Positions 34,937 to 44,560 of a DNA stretch of 64,000 nucleotides are shown here, one piece after another; position 1 is the first letter of the stretch; every line of letters starts with the position of its first letter. A program made the translations under genes and the position numbers. Origin of the DNA: a bacterium. Lineage in GTDB: Bacteria > Planctomycetota > UBA1135 > UBA2386. The stretch is taken from the NCBI GenBank assembly GCA_024743115.1, contig JANSXC010000011.1, positions 124,001-188,000 of the forward strand, in the 5' to 3' direction. The notes beneath the pieces were generated by a model. The model did not search any database. It saw only the letters and a list, made by a program, of their open reading frames with translations, and was not told the DNA's origin.

Positions 34937-37900
34937 ATGAAGAACCACACTCGGCGCGTTCTCGCTCTCCTGCTCGCAACGGTCACGGCCTCGTTCCTCG
35001 CGGCCCAGAACTGCGTCAACCTGATCCCGAACCCGAGCTTCGAGGACTACAGCAGTCGGCCGGCGGGCGTGAGCCAGATTGGCAACGCCCACCACTGGTC
35101 GAGGCCCACGGCTGGCACGAGCGACTACTACCACGTCGATGCCTACAGCAGCCTCGTCCGCATCCCGGACAACAGCCTGGGCACGCAGAGCACGCTCTGG
35201 GGTCGGGCCTACGCCGGGCTCTACCCCTTCGCGCAGACGGAACACACGAATCACGCGGAGTACTTGCAGGCACGGCTCGTGCAACGACTGGAGTCGGGCG
35301 TCACGTACGACTTCTCGATGTTCGTGAGCCTGGCCGACGAATCGCAGCAGGCGATCAATCAGATCGGCGCGCTGTTCACGAGCACGGCGATCAGCAGCAC
35401 GATCTACGCCGCGTTCTCGGCGACTCCTCAGGTCGTGCACTCGGGCCATCCGATCACCGACCATCGCGGTTGGACCGAGATCCGGGGCTCGTTCGTCGCG
35501 AACGGTGACGAAGAGTACGTCACGATCGGTCGCTTCACGACGAACTACCAGTCCGTTCCGACGGAGCGCGGCACGCGCCCGAGCCCTTACTACTACCTCG
35601 ACAACCTGTCGCTGCGGCGCCGCAATCACCCGCCGCAGTGCGTGGCGGTCGGGCAACCCGTGATCGAAATCGATGCCGGCGTGCCGTGGTCCGGGATCCT
35701 CGCATTCACGGATCCCGACGGTGATCCACTGACGCTGCAACTGCCGACCAATCTGCCCGACGGCATGGTGGTGCAGGCGTTCGGCGAGCACACCGCCAAC
35801 GCAGGCGTCAACGTGACCTGGACGCCGGAGCCGATCCACGGCGGCGGCCGCTACTTCGTCGGCGTGACCGCATCCGACTGCCTCGACCAGCGGGCGCGCT
35901 GCAACCTCACGCTCGAGGTCAGGTCGCCGGCGTGCGCGCCGTTGCCGCCAGGAATGGTCGGCTGGTGGCGCGGCTACAGCCTCGAGGACTGGGCCACCAA
36001 CCACGACGGTGCGTGGAGCAGCACCTTCGTCCAATGCACTGCGTTCGTCCGCGACGCGTTGGTACTCGGCAGGAACCAGTACGTCACCGTGACGGACAGT
36101 CCGACGCTGGACTTCGTCGATCCCTTCAACCACTCCACCAACGAGGAGTTCAGCATCGACGCGTGGATCAGACCCGCGACGATCTCCGGCAAACGTGCGA
36201 TCGTCAGCCACGTCGATCCGACGGACTGGGGGTTCGACTTCTTCCTCGAGAACGGCCGCCTGCGGCTCGGCCTCGTCGCGAACGGCCACGTGTTCTACTA
36301 CGACGCGCAGCACGTGCCGCTCGCCCAGGACCGCTGGACTCTCGTGGCCGTGACCGCCAGCGTCACGCCGGTGCTGACGATCGCGGGCACCACGAACACC
36401 ATCGAGTTCTATGTCGACGGTCAACTCGTGCCGACCATCGAAAGCAACTCCTACGCCAACGTCGTGCCGTCGAACAACCCGAGCGACCTCTACATCGGCC
36501 ACAGCACGCTCGCGGGCACGGGCGGCAACCACAACCGCGGTTTCGAAGGCGGCATGGACGAAGTCGAGTTCTTCCATCGCGTGCTGCAGCCGAACGAGAT
36601 CCAGGCGCTCTACGAAGCGGGCACGACGGGCAAGTGCCCGCCACTCGCGTCGGGGCAGGGTTCGGGCTCGGGCTCCGGTGTGAGCTGGGCGAGCAACCGC
36701 GCGATGCTCGGCACGACGTGGCAGATGCAGGTCACGGCGAGTCAGGCCCCCGACGCATTCGCGGCGCTACTCATCGGCGACACGCTCGAACCCACGAACA
36801 TCCCCGGCGTCGGTGGTTTCGGCATCGACCTGTTCTCGGGCTACAGCGCGCTGCTGGGAACGACCGTGCTGACCGGCAACGGGGCGGGCACGTTCACGAT
36901 GGCAGTGCCGGCACACCCGACCTTCCTGCAGCTGCCGCCGTTCTACGTGCAGCCAGCGGTGATCAGCAGCCAGGGCCTGCTCGTCGCCAACGTCGATCGC
37001 CTGCAGATCGTCGCACCTGATTCCTTCACCGAGATCGATCGAACGATCGATCACCAGTCGCACGGTGGCTGGACGAAGATCGGTCACGACGCCGTGCGAC
37101 TCGGCGACAGCGCCACGTCACCAGAACGCCGCGTGCTCGTCACGGGCGGCTTTCCGTCACTCAACGGCATCGCCGTGCCGGCATTCTTCGAGGTCGCCGG
37201 CTCGGCCGACGTCGAAACGTTCGATCCGACGTCGCAGAGCTACACACCGCTGTCACCGATGCTCGAAGTTCGCGCGCACCATCGCTCGGTGCTGCTGCCG
37301 GACGGCCGGGTGCTCGTGATCGGCGGCTTCGGCGACCAGCGTCAGGCGCTCGCACACTGCGAGATCTTCGATCCGGCGCTCAGCACGTTCCAGGTCGCGG
37401 CACCGATGCACACCGCGCGAGCGGGTCACGCGGCGACCGTGCTCCCCGACGGCCGGGTGCTCGTGACGGGCGGTTCGACGACGACGCAGGGGACCAGCAT
37501 CGAAGCGATCCTCGCGGGCATCACGAACACCGCGGAGATCTACGACCCGGCCACGGGACGGTGGACGGCGATCGCAGCGATGGGCAGCCCGCGTTACGCG
37601 CATACCCAGACGCTGCTCGCGGACGGTTCGGTGCTGCTCGTCGGCGGGATCGAGGACGACGGGGCGGTTCTCGGGGGACCTCTCGGCCGGCAACCGATCG
37701 TGACCGCCACGTGCGAGCGCTTCATTGGCGGCACGTTCGAGTTCGTCGCCGATCTGTCGGCCGGCACGGTCGGTCACGGCGCGAGCCGACTCGCGGACGG
37801 GCGACTGCTCGTGACGGGCGGCTACGTGGCGAACGGCGGGCTCGCCGCAACCGACCGCTGCGAGGTCTTCGACCCGGTGACGGTAAAGTGGAGCACCACG

Positions 37901-38179
37901 CAGAGCCTGCCGAGCCCGCTCGCCGAGCACGTCCAGGTAACGGTGCAGAACGGCAAGGCAGTCGTCGCCGGCGGCCACGACGGACCGTTCTGGGGATCGG
38001 CCTCCGGCGTGCACGACGGCACGACGTTCACGGTGATCCAGGGTCCGAGCCACGGCAGCTGGGTCGAGCGCCGACACGGCATGCGCGCCGTCGAACTCCA
38101 CGATGGTGGCGTGCTCCTATGCGGCGGTCACGTCGGCACGGCGACCGACAGCGACTGGCTGTTCACGCCGGGGAACTGA
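34937..38179 (+). CDS. Exported multidomain protein: beta sandwich, laminin-G-like, recurring module, Kelch propeller
   Basis: 1080 residues from the ATG at 34937 (MKNHTRRVLALLL); a signal peptide ends in FLAAQ. Domains in order: an N-terminal carbohydrate-binding-like sandwich (about 30-230, NLIPNPSFEDY); a cadherin/Ig-like putative-binding domain (234-329, DPDGDPLTL); a laminin-G/concanavalin-like domain (about 340-565, IEFYVDGQLVP, GGMDEVEFFHR); an internal copy of the recurring module (584-694); and Kelch repeats to the end (714-1074, DGRVLVTGGSTT, DGSVLLVGGIED). This is an adhesion- or glycan-binding-type architecture; no catalytic site was seen. Unlike the other proteins, the module is internal, not C-terminal. 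Confidence 0.85.
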   Translation: MKNHTRRVLALLLATVTASFLAAQNCVNLIPNPSFEDYSSRPAGVSQIGNAHHWSRPTAGTSDYYHVDAYSSLVRIPDNSLGTQSTLWGRAYAGLYPFAQTEHTNHAEYLQARLVQRLESGVTYDFSMFVSLADESQQAINQIGALFTSTAISSTIYAAFSATPQVVHSGHPITDHRGWTEIRGSFVANGDEEYVTIGRFTTNYQSVPTERGTRPSPYYYLDNLSLRRRNHPPQCVAVGQPVIEIDAGVPWSGILAFTDPDGDPLTLQLPTNLPDGMVVQAFGEHTANAGVNVTWTPEPIHGGGRYFVGVTASDCLDQRARCNLTLEVRSPACAPLPPGMVGWWRGYSLEDWATNHDGAWSSTFVQCTAFVRDALVLGRNQYVTVTDSPTLDFVDPFNHSTNEEFSIDAWIRPATISGKRAIVSHVDPTDWGFDFFLENGRLRLGLVANGHVFYYDAQHVPLAQDRWTLVAVTASVTPVLTIAGTTNTIEFYVDGQLVPTIESNSYANVVPSNNPSDLYIGHSTLAGTGGNHNRGFEGGMDEVEFFHRVLQPNEIQALYEAGTTGKCPPLASGQGSGSGSGVSWASNRAMLGTTWQMQVTASQAPDAFAALLIGDTLEPTNIPGVGGFGIDLFSGYSALLGTTVLTGNGAGTFTMAVPAHPTFLQLPPFYVQPAVISSQGLLVANVDRLQIVAPDSFTEIDRTIDHQSHGGWTKIGHDAVRLGDSATSPERRVLVTGGFPSLNGIAVPAFFEVAGSADVETFDPTSQSYTPLSPMLEVRAHHRSVLLPDGRVLVIGGFGDQRQALAHCEIFDPALSTFQVAAPMHTARAGHAATVLPDGRVLVTGGSTTTQGTSIEAILAGITNTAEIYDPATGRWTAIAAMGSPRYAHTQTLLADGSVLLVGGIEDDGAVLGGPLGRQPIVTATCERFIGGTFEFVADLSAGTVGHGASRLADGRLLVTGGYVANGGLAATDRCEVFDPVTVKWSTTQSLPSPLAEHVQVTVQNGKAVVAGGHDGPFWGSASGVHDGTTFTVIQGPSHGSWVERRHGMRAVELHDGGVLLCGGHVGTATDSDWLFTPGN

Positions 38180-38189
38180 GGGAGGTCCG

Positions 38190-39173
38190 TCAGTCGGTGT
38201 CGGGGCGCCCGGGTTCCTGGTGCTCGGCGACCCCCTGCCGCACGCCGGGCAGCCCGGCAATTCCGAGGCTCGCATCGACCCCGCCCGTCACCATGCCGAG
38301 AAACCGGCCCTGCCGATCGAACATCGGCGCGCCGCTCGCGCCCTTCCGACCAGGGCAGGTCGTGAACACGGCGCGCTGCGCGAACCGGCCGGCCATGAGC
38401 AGCATGCCGCCGCGATAGATCGTCGCGCTCGTCGGCGGCCCCGTGACCCGCCCGACAGCGAAACCAATGCGGCGCGGATCGTGCGGCCAACCGTCGGGAT
38501 GCTGGAAGTGCGGCACGTAGACCGACTCGTCGATGCGGACGCCATCGAAGCGCACACGAACGGGCGGCAGATCGAGCACCCGCTCGACGCGCAGCCAGGC
38601 GTAGTCGCTGAGTACGGTGCGACTCCCCTGCCCCATCACGTCATCGTGTTCGCCGGGGTCGCCGATGCGCTCGACGGTGACGCGATCGCGGCCGCCTTGC
38701 TCACGCGAGTCGACGACGATGTGACCGCGGTCATCGACGAGGACGAGCTGGAGTTGCTGACCGACGAGCCCCGCCGGCTTGCCGAAATCCTCGAGGTTGT
38801 GGCGACACGTGATGATGCGATCGCGGCCAGGCCCCACGAACGCAGTGGCCGAGGCCGCAGGTCCGAGGTTGCGCGGCGCACCCGCACGTCGCAGATCGTC
38901 GACCAGGATCGCGTAGAGCCGCTCGTCGCTGGCGCTCATCGTGCCATCCCGACGACGCTGAGCCACGAGCGCCTCGATCTCCGGGATGCGTTCGGGGCCG
39001 TGGACCTCGGCGCGCGCAGGCGGGAACAGGATCAGGCGCAGCGCCGAGCGGGCTGCGGCTTCGACGGCGCGCGGCACGCGTTCGTCATCCGGCGGTACGT
39101 AGTGGCCTGCCGCGCTGCACCCGAACAGCACAGTGACGGTTCCGGCCGCGAACAGGAGCCTCACGCTACGCAT
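38190..39173 (-). CDS. Trypsin-like serine protease lipoprotein
   Basis: 327 residues from the ATG at 39173. The lipobox VLFGC puts the lipidated Cys at 19. The chymotrypsin-fold triad is readable: His125 in ITCRHN, Asp190 in LSDYAWLRV, Ser280 in GASGAP, followed by GRFLGMVTGG. The last ~30 residues are low complexity. Likely an envelope-anchored protease with unknown substrate. Its start overlaps the end of recQ by 8 bp and has a good RBS within recQ, so it is the second gene of that transcript; a shared role with recombination is unlikely. Converges with the Kelch gene. Confidence 0.83.
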   Translation of the reverse strand: MRSVRLLFAAGTVTVLFGCSAAGHYVPPDDERVPRAVEAAARSALRLILFPPARAEVHGPERIPEIEALVAQRRRDGTMSASDERLYAILVDDLRRAGAPRNLGPAASATAFVGPGRDRIITCRHNLEDFGKPAGLVGQQLQLVLVDDRGHIVVDSREQGGRDRVTVERIGDPGEHDDVMGQGSRTVLSDYAWLRVERVLDLPPVRVRFDGVRIDESVYVPHFQHPDGWPHDPRRIGFAVGRVTGPPTSATIYRGGMLLMAGRFAQRAVFTTCPGRKGASGAPMFDRQGRFLGMVTGGVDASLGIAGLPGVRQGVAEHQEPGRPDTD

Positions 39174-41529
39174 ACCCTTCCACCTCCCCCTCACCCTTCG
39201 CACCGTCTTCGAGCGCCCGAAACGTCATCACGATCCGAATCGCATCGTAGGAAACGTCCCCGCCGAGCGCCTCGAACACGAGCTTGAGTCGCCCGCCGGC
39301 CGTCGCTGTGACCTCGGCGATCGCAGTCGCGACGCGTTCCTGATCCGGAAGCGGCACCCACGGCGTGATGCTGTCCGGGCGCTCGCTGCGGAGCCAGTTG
39401 CAGAGGTACTTCACGACGGTGTTCGGAGTCCGGCCGACCTCGGCCGCGACCTCTTCGATCGAACGCCCCAGCGCGAAACCCGCCGCCGCCGTTGCAAGGG
39501 TCGCCGCCCGACCGCCAGTCGAAGGGTCGGCCTCCGACTCGACGACGACCCGCGACTCCGACTCTCGCAGTCCCGAACTCGGCGAGTCTGCAGCAGCAGC
39601 CGTCGGCGTCGCATCGGTCGCGAGTTCGTGGTCGTTGCAGTGCTCCGCGATGGCGCCGAGGAACGCGGCCCCGAACGCCTCGAGCTTCTTCTGCCCGACC
39701 CCACGCGCGGCCAGGAACGCCGCGGGCGTACTCGGCCGGCGCCGCGCGAGGTCCTCCAGCGTCGCATCGGAGAACACGACGTAGGGCGGCACGCCGAGGT
39801 CCGTCGCGAGCTTGCGGCGCAGCTGCCGCAGAACTTCGAACAACTCCCCCTCGGCCGGCGTCAGCTCGGCCTCGACGACGGCCGCCTTACCGCTGCTGCG
39901 CCGCGACCGCCGCGGCTTCGCAGTCAGCGCCGCCTTCGAGACGCGCAGCTCGATCTCGCGTTCGCCGCGCAGCACTTCGCCGGCCGTCGCGCCGAGACCG
40001 AGCACCGGATACTCCCCCTCGCTGCGCACGAGCACGCCTTGATCGACGAGCTGGTCGACGTAGTTGCCGAGCAACATCGCCGAGACCTCGGCGCAGATCC
40101 CGAACGTCGGAATCTGGTCGTGACCGCGTTGCAGCACCTTCTCGTTCTTGCTGCCGCGCAGCACGTCGATCACGTAGGCCCGGCCAAAACGCTGCCCAGT
40201 GCGATACACCGCGGACAGGATCTTCTGCGCCATGACGCTGCTGTCGGGCACCGTCTCGAGTTCGTCGAGACAGACGTCGCAAGCGCCGCAGCCCTGGATC
40301 GTGCCATTACTGGCCGCGACATCGGGCGGCGCGTAGTCCTGCCCGAAGTGCGCACTCAACGCCTCGTGCCGACAGCGCGCGAGCCCCGCGAACCTCTGCA
40401 TGTGCGACAGCAGATCGAGCTGTGCCGCAAGAGCCTCCGGATCGCCGCCGTGCTCCTGGCTGCTGCGCTGCATCACGGTCCGCCACTTCGCGGCATCCGC
40501 GTTGGAGTAGAGCAACAGACACTCCGCCGGCAGCCCGTCACGCCCCGCGCGCCCCGTCTCCTGCTGGTAGTGCTCGAGACTCTTCGGCATCGCCGCGTGC
40601 ACGACGAGACGCACGTCACTGCGATCGATCCCCATGCCGAACGCCACGGTCGCGACGACGACGTCGAGCTTCTCCGCGCGGAAGTCGGCGCTGATCTGCG
40701 TGCGTTCGCCCGCGCCGAGCCCGGCGTGGTAGGCACGCGCGTCGATGCCGCGCTTCTGCAGCGCCGCGGCGAGCGACTCGGTGTCCTTGCGCGCGATGCA
40801 GTAGATGATCGCGGCGCTGCCCGGATGCCGCGCGGCGGCCTCGGCGACCTGATCCGTGAGCGACTGCCGCGGCAGCACGCGATAGCACAGCTCCGGGCGA
40901 TCGAACGTACCGACGAGCACGCGTGGTGATCGCAGGTGCAGCTGCGCGCTGATGTCGTCGCGCACGCGCGGCGTCGCCGTCGCCGTATAGGCCTGGAACG
41001 GCACGTTGGGCAATCGCTCGCGCAGCTCCGCCATCCGACGATACTCGGGGCGGAAGTCGTGGCCCCACTGGCTGATGCAGTGCGCCTCGTCGATCGCGAC
41101 GGCGCCGACATCCTGCTGGCCGAGCCAATCGAAGAACCAGTCCGAGAACAACCGCTCCGGCGCGACGAACAACAGCCGCAGCTCACCCGAGTTCATGAGC
41201 CGCTGCAGCTCGGCGCGGCCCTTGCTGTCGAGGTTGGCGTGCGACGCCGCCGCGGGCACGCCGTTGAGACGGAGCCCGTCGACCTGGTCCTGCATGAGCG
41301 CGATCAGCGGGGAGACGACGAGCGTGAGCCGATCGGTCACGAGCGCGGGCAGCTGGTAACACAGCGACTTGCCACCGCCCGTCGGCATGACAACGAGCGC
41401 ATCCTCGCCATCGAGCGCTGCGTCGATCGCGGCACGCTGATTCGGTCGCAGTTCCGAGAACCCGAACCAGCGCTCGAGGTGTTCGCGGATCGCGGCGTCA
41501 CGATCGGGGATGTCAGCGGGAGAACTCAC
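39166..41529 (-). CDS. recQ: ATP-dependent DNA helicase RecQ
   Basis: 787 residues from a GTG at 41529 (SSPADIPDRD); a TTG ten codons further upstream is possible. Superfamily 2 helicase core: ELRPNQ, Walker A GGGKS (51-55), DEAH (147-150), TATATPRVRDD and QETGRAGRDG. A Zn-binding RecQ-Ct region follows (ARCRHEAL, GCGACDVC), then RQC winged helix, HRDC (about 560-630) and a C-terminal HTH_40-type domain (about 680-785, GRSIEEVAAEVGRTPNTVV). RecQ unwinds recombination and replication intermediates. Both the complete core and the extra C-terminal HTH match bacterial RecQs of this length. Confidence 0.96.
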   Translation of the reverse strand: MSSPADIPDRDAAIREHLERWFGFSELRPNQRAAIDAALDGEDALVVMPTGGGKSLCYQLPALVTDRLTLVVSPLIALMQDQVDGLRLNGVPAAASHANLDSKGRAELQRLMNSGELRLLFVAPERLFSDWFFDWLGQQDVGAVAIDEAHCISQWGHDFRPEYRRMAELRERLPNVPFQAYTATATPRVRDDISAQLHLRSPRVLVGTFDRPELCYRVLPRQSLTDQVAEAAARHPGSAAIIYCIARKDTESLAAALQKRGIDARAYHAGLGAGERTQISADFRAEKLDVVVATVAFGMGIDRSDVRLVVHAAMPKSLEHYQQETGRAGRDGLPAECLLLYSNADAAKWRTVMQRSSQEHGGDPEALAAQLDLLSHMQRFAGLARCRHEALSAHFGQDYAPPDVAASNGTIQGCGACDVCLDELETVPDSSVMAQKILSAVYRTGQRFGRAYVIDVLRGSKNEKVLQRGHDQIPTFGICAEVSAMLLGNYVDQLVDQGVLVRSEGEYPVLGLGATAGEVLRGEREIELRVSKAALTAKPRRSRRSSGKAAVVEAELTPAEGELFEVLRQLRRKLATDLGVPPYVVFSDATLEDLARRRPSTPAAFLAARGVGQKKLEAFGAAFLGAIAEHCNDHELATDATPTAAAADSPSSGLRESESRVVVESEADPSTGGRAATLATAAAGFALGRSIEEVAAEVGRTPNTVVKYLCNWLRSERPDSITPWVPLPDQERVATAIAEVTATAGGRLKLVFEALGGDVSYDAIRIVMTFRALEDGAKGEGEVEGYA
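39182..39187 (-). promoter_or_regulatory. Ribosome binding site of the lipoprotein protease
   Basis: GGAGGT on the minus strand, 8 bases before the ATG at 39173 and inside the recQ coding sequence. It decides this start over one ten codons upstream and preserves the lipoprotein signal. Confidence 0.72.
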
Positions 41530-41675
41530 GGCTCGCGGTGTAACCGTGCACCGGCGCAAGGCAAGGTTACGTTCGGATCCCGTCGAGGCAGCTATTTCCA
41601 GTGGACGTAATCACGGCGATCCCGCAGTCTCCGGCACCACAGACCCGCCGGCGCCCGGCCGGCCGCATTGAAACC

Positions 41676-41951
41676 ATGAAAGCATCCGCCCGTCATATCC
41701 TCGTCGACTCCGAAGCGACCTGCCTCGACCTCAAGCAGCAGATCGCCGACGGCGCCGACTTCGCCGATCTTGCAAAGAAGCACTCGTCCTGCCCCTCGGG
41801 CCAGCGCGGCGGCGATCTCGGCAGCTTCGGTCAAGGCCAGATGGTGCCCGAGTTCGACACAGTCGTCTTCAACGACGAGGTCGGCGTAGTGCATGGCCCG
41901 GTGAAGACGCAGTTCGGCTACCACCTGCTCGAAGTCACCGAGCGCAGCTGA
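41676..41951 (+). CDS. Parvulin-type peptidyl-prolyl isomerase (PpiC-like)
   Basis: 91 residues from the ATG at 41676 ([10 protein letters not shown]), the size of E. coli PpiC. It is a stand-alone parvulin domain: [52 protein letters not shown], all in family positions. Without a signal peptide it is cytoplasmic; it would catalyse cis-trans isomerisation of Xaa-Pro bonds as a folding helper. It is isolated: divergent from recQ and convergent with the GH114-like lipoprotein gene. Confidence 0.94.
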   Translation: MKASARHILVDSEATCLDLKQQIADGADFADLAKKHSSCPSGQRGGDLGSFGQGQMVPEFDTVVFNDEVGVVHGPVKTQFGYHLLEVTERS

Positions 41952-41975
41952 CGCGCGGCCGATCTACCCCGCGGC

Positions 41976-44468
41976 CTATCGGATCGCGTCGTAGATCACG
42001 TGCCCACCTCCGGGCGCGTAGTCGTTGACCTCGTCGTTGACGAACACGAGGCGCAGCCGCGCGGCACTCGGCGCGATCCCGTCGATCGCGCTCCATGGAA
42101 TCGCGATCTCACACTCGGTGACGTTCACGCGCGGCGCCGCCTGCACGAGTCCGAGCGATCCCGTATTGAACACGGCCGCCGACTGTGTGAACAACTCGTC
42201 GCCCGCGAGCAGTAGGTCGCTGCCGATGCCACCGATCGACCAGCCGGTCGCGGCGTTGTCGTCGAGGTCGAAGAAGATCAGCGTGCGCGAGAACGGATAC
42301 GCCGGCGAACCGTCGAGATTGAACGCATTGGCCGAACGGAACCGGAGGTAGACGCTGGCCTCATCGTTCTGCACCGCGATGTCGAGCCAATCGGGCCCGG
42401 CCGAATCCGGCACGTCGTCCGGATCGAGGAGCAGCGTCGGGGTGCCGGCCCAGTCGTCGAACACGCCGTCTATGACGATCGGCTGCCGCGGCAACGCCGT
42501 CAGGGTGACACGGTTCTGCTCTTCGTGACCCAGCGCATCGAACGCGCGCAAACACAGCCAGTAGGACTGGCCATTCGTAAGCCCGTCGATCGTCGCCTCG
42601 AACGGGTAGACCGCCGGTCCGATACCCTGAGCATAGCCGCCGCCGACTCCGGGTGTCAGCACGCGCCGCTCCGCAGCCGTGAGCGACGGGTCCGCCAGGA
42701 AGTCGAACGGCGAGTCCTGCACGTAGAGCGCGTAGCCCACGCGACTCTGATCCTGCGCGACGTCCCAGTGCACGGTCACGCTCTGATCGCCCGCCGTCAC
42801 GCGCTGCAATCCGACGCGCGGGGTCGGCGCGATCGCGGGGGTCGGAAACGGCAGGATGTTGTCGTTGTAGGTGCTCGACCAGACCGGCGCGCGCGCGTCG
42901 GGCGTGACCTGGTCCATCGCGAAGCGGTTCGGCAGCGCGACGCCCGCATCGGTGAGGTAGTGCGCGAACCCGGCCGTGAGCTGCGCCTCGACGACGTCCT
43001 CGACGAGCGTCGAGAAACCGACCATCGATTGGCCGAGCAACGTACCGTGCTCGATCCCCGGGCCTTCGGCGTAGCCGAGACTCAGCACGCGGAAGCCATC
43101 AGGCCGCCCGGCTTCGGCCAGCAGCTTCGGGGCGAAGTTGTGCTTGTTGTCCGCGGAGAAGTACGCGTGGTATTGGTGCGCGTGGCTCGAGTCGAGCCGA
43201 TAGCTCTCGACCAACACGAGATCGACGTGCTCTCGCGTCGTCGCCGCGTAGTGCGGGATCCGCGGATCGAAGAAGAACATGCCGCGGTTCTGCAGCGCGA
43301 GTTTGTCGGGATACCGCGCCTTGAACCGCTGAGTGAACGCGAGGAAGCCCGGCGCCGTCCACTCGAACTCGCTCTGGTTGAAGCTCGAAGAGTCGGTGTA
43401 GTAGTTGGGCGCACACGTGTCGAACGTGTCGTAGAACAACCCGTCGCACGAAAACCCACGACCGTGATCCACGGTGAGCAGTTCGCGCATGCCAGGCTGC
43501 GCGTCGACGCCGTCGAGTTCCATCGCATCGAGCACTTCAAACCACTGCGGATCCCCCGCGTTGACGAAGCAGCCGCCGAACGCGCTGTTGCGATCGGGCA
43601 GCCCATCGCCCGTATCGGTCGGACTGCGATCGACGGAGTTGTCATCGAGATACCACGACGCGAAGCGCGGCCCCGTCGGGCTATTGGTCACGCTGCCGAG
43701 CGGCGGCAGACCGGTGAGCGGCTGGCCATCGGCGTTCGGCCCGCGCGGATCGATCCGAGGACCGGTCGCGTCGCCGACGAACCGCGGATCGAGCAGCATC
43801 TGCGAGTCGGTGAGCCCGACCGTTCGCAGGTCCTCGCCGACCGAGATGTAGGCGAGCACGATCACGTCGTCGGCGGGATCGAACGGATCGCGCCCGAGCT
43901 GCAGCTCACGAATCGTGGCGGCATCCAATCCACCGGAGGACGGATGCACGACGACGAGGTCGTGCTGCTTCGCGAGTTCCATCGTGCCGGCGTCGATCGG
44001 CCCGTAGTGAACCATCGGGTGCTGCACGCGCATGGCGGCGGCGCGCAGGTTGTCGAGTGCTGGAACCTCGACGACCACCGGCGCGGCGATGCCATCATCG
44101 CGGCTCGCCGTGACGCGCAGACGCGCAGCCGACGTGGTCCGGAAGCCGAGGTCGGCAACCGAGTCCCACGGCAAGGTGATCGTCCGGCCAACGACCGCAG
44201 TCGCGACGCTCGTCAGGTCGATCGCCGGTGCCAGTGACAGCGGACGCCACGTCGACCCGTCGTAGGTGCACTCGACCGCAAGTGCGACGGGCAGACCCTC
44301 CGGATCGGTCAGCGTCACCTCCAGCGCGACGATGCCCGACGGCGCATCCGGGAACGCCACTGTGGCCGTCACCGGCAACGCGTCCCCGCCGCCACTGCCA
44401 TCGCTGCCGTCGGATCCGCTCCAGCAGGCGGCGAACAAGAACAGAACGATCAGACCAACGACACGCAT
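41976..44468 (-). CDS. Lipoprotein with GH114-like barrel, Fn3-like and CBM9-like domains
   Basis: 830 residues from the ATG at 44468 (MRVVGLIVLFLFAAC), lipobox Cys15, then a Gly/Ser/Asp-rich linker. About 150-520 resembles the TIM barrel of endo-alpha-1,4-polygalactosaminidase (GH114/TM1410-like): VIVLAYISVGED, SCDGLFYDTFDT (candidate acidic catalytic residues), VDLVLVESY. A fibronectin-III-like segment spans about 549-659 (VTVHWDVAQDQSRVGYAL). A C-terminal CBM9/DOMON-like domain spans 664-830 (VIDGVFDDWAG, IFFDLDDNAATGW). Probably a surface-anchored enzyme acting on galactosamine-containing exopolysaccharide, by family inference. A long frame upstream of 44468 was rejected. Confidence 0.75.
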   Translation of the reverse strand: MRVVGLIVLFLFAACWSGSDGSDGSGGGDALPVTATVAFPDAPSGIVALEVTLTDPEGLPVALAVECTYDGSTWRPLSLAPAIDLTSVATAVVGRTITLPWDSVADLGFRTTSAARLRVTASRDDGIAAPVVVEVPALDNLRAAAMRVQHPMVHYGPIDAGTMELAKQHDLVVVHPSSGGLDAATIRELQLGRDPFDPADDVIVLAYISVGEDLRTVGLTDSQMLLDPRFVGDATGPRIDPRGPNADGQPLTGLPPLGSVTNSPTGPRFASWYLDDNSVDRSPTDTGDGLPDRNSAFGGCFVNAGDPQWFEVLDAMELDGVDAQPGMRELLTVDHGRGFSCDGLFYDTFDTCAPNYYTDSSSFNQSEFEWTAPGFLAFTQRFKARYPDKLALQNRGMFFFDPRIPHYAATTREHVDLVLVESYRLDSSHAHQYHAYFSADNKHNFAPKLLAEAGRPDGFRVLSLGYAEGPGIEHGTLLGQSMVGFSTLVEDVVEAQLTAGFAHYLTDAGVALPNRFAMDQVTPDARAPVWSSTYNDNILPFPTPAIAPTPRVGLQRVTAGDQSVTVHWDVAQDQSRVGYALYVQDSPFDFLADPSLTAAERRVLTPGVGGGYAQGIGPAVYPFEATIDGLTNGQSYWLCLRAFDALGHEEQNRVTLTALPRQPIVIDGVFDDWAGTPTLLLDPDDVPDSAGPDWLDIAVQNDEASVYLRFRSANAFNLDGSPAYPFSRTLIFFDLDDNAATGWSIGGIGSDLLLAGDELFTQSAAVFNTGSLGLVQAAPRVNVTECEIAIPWSAIDGIAPSAARLRLVFVNDEVNDYAPGGGHVIYDAIR

Positions 44469-44560
44469 TGCAGGATTCCCCCTAGGGATCGACCCGCAAC
44501 CGTCACGACTGAAGCTGCGCGACAGCTGCGGTCCGTCACGCCCATGCCATCGGGTGTTCG

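Noticed and set aside
34616..36577. A 653-residue minus-strand open frame over the Kelch/laminin-G gene
   Set aside because: It is antisense to recognisable domains and extends into an intergenic region without a start site.
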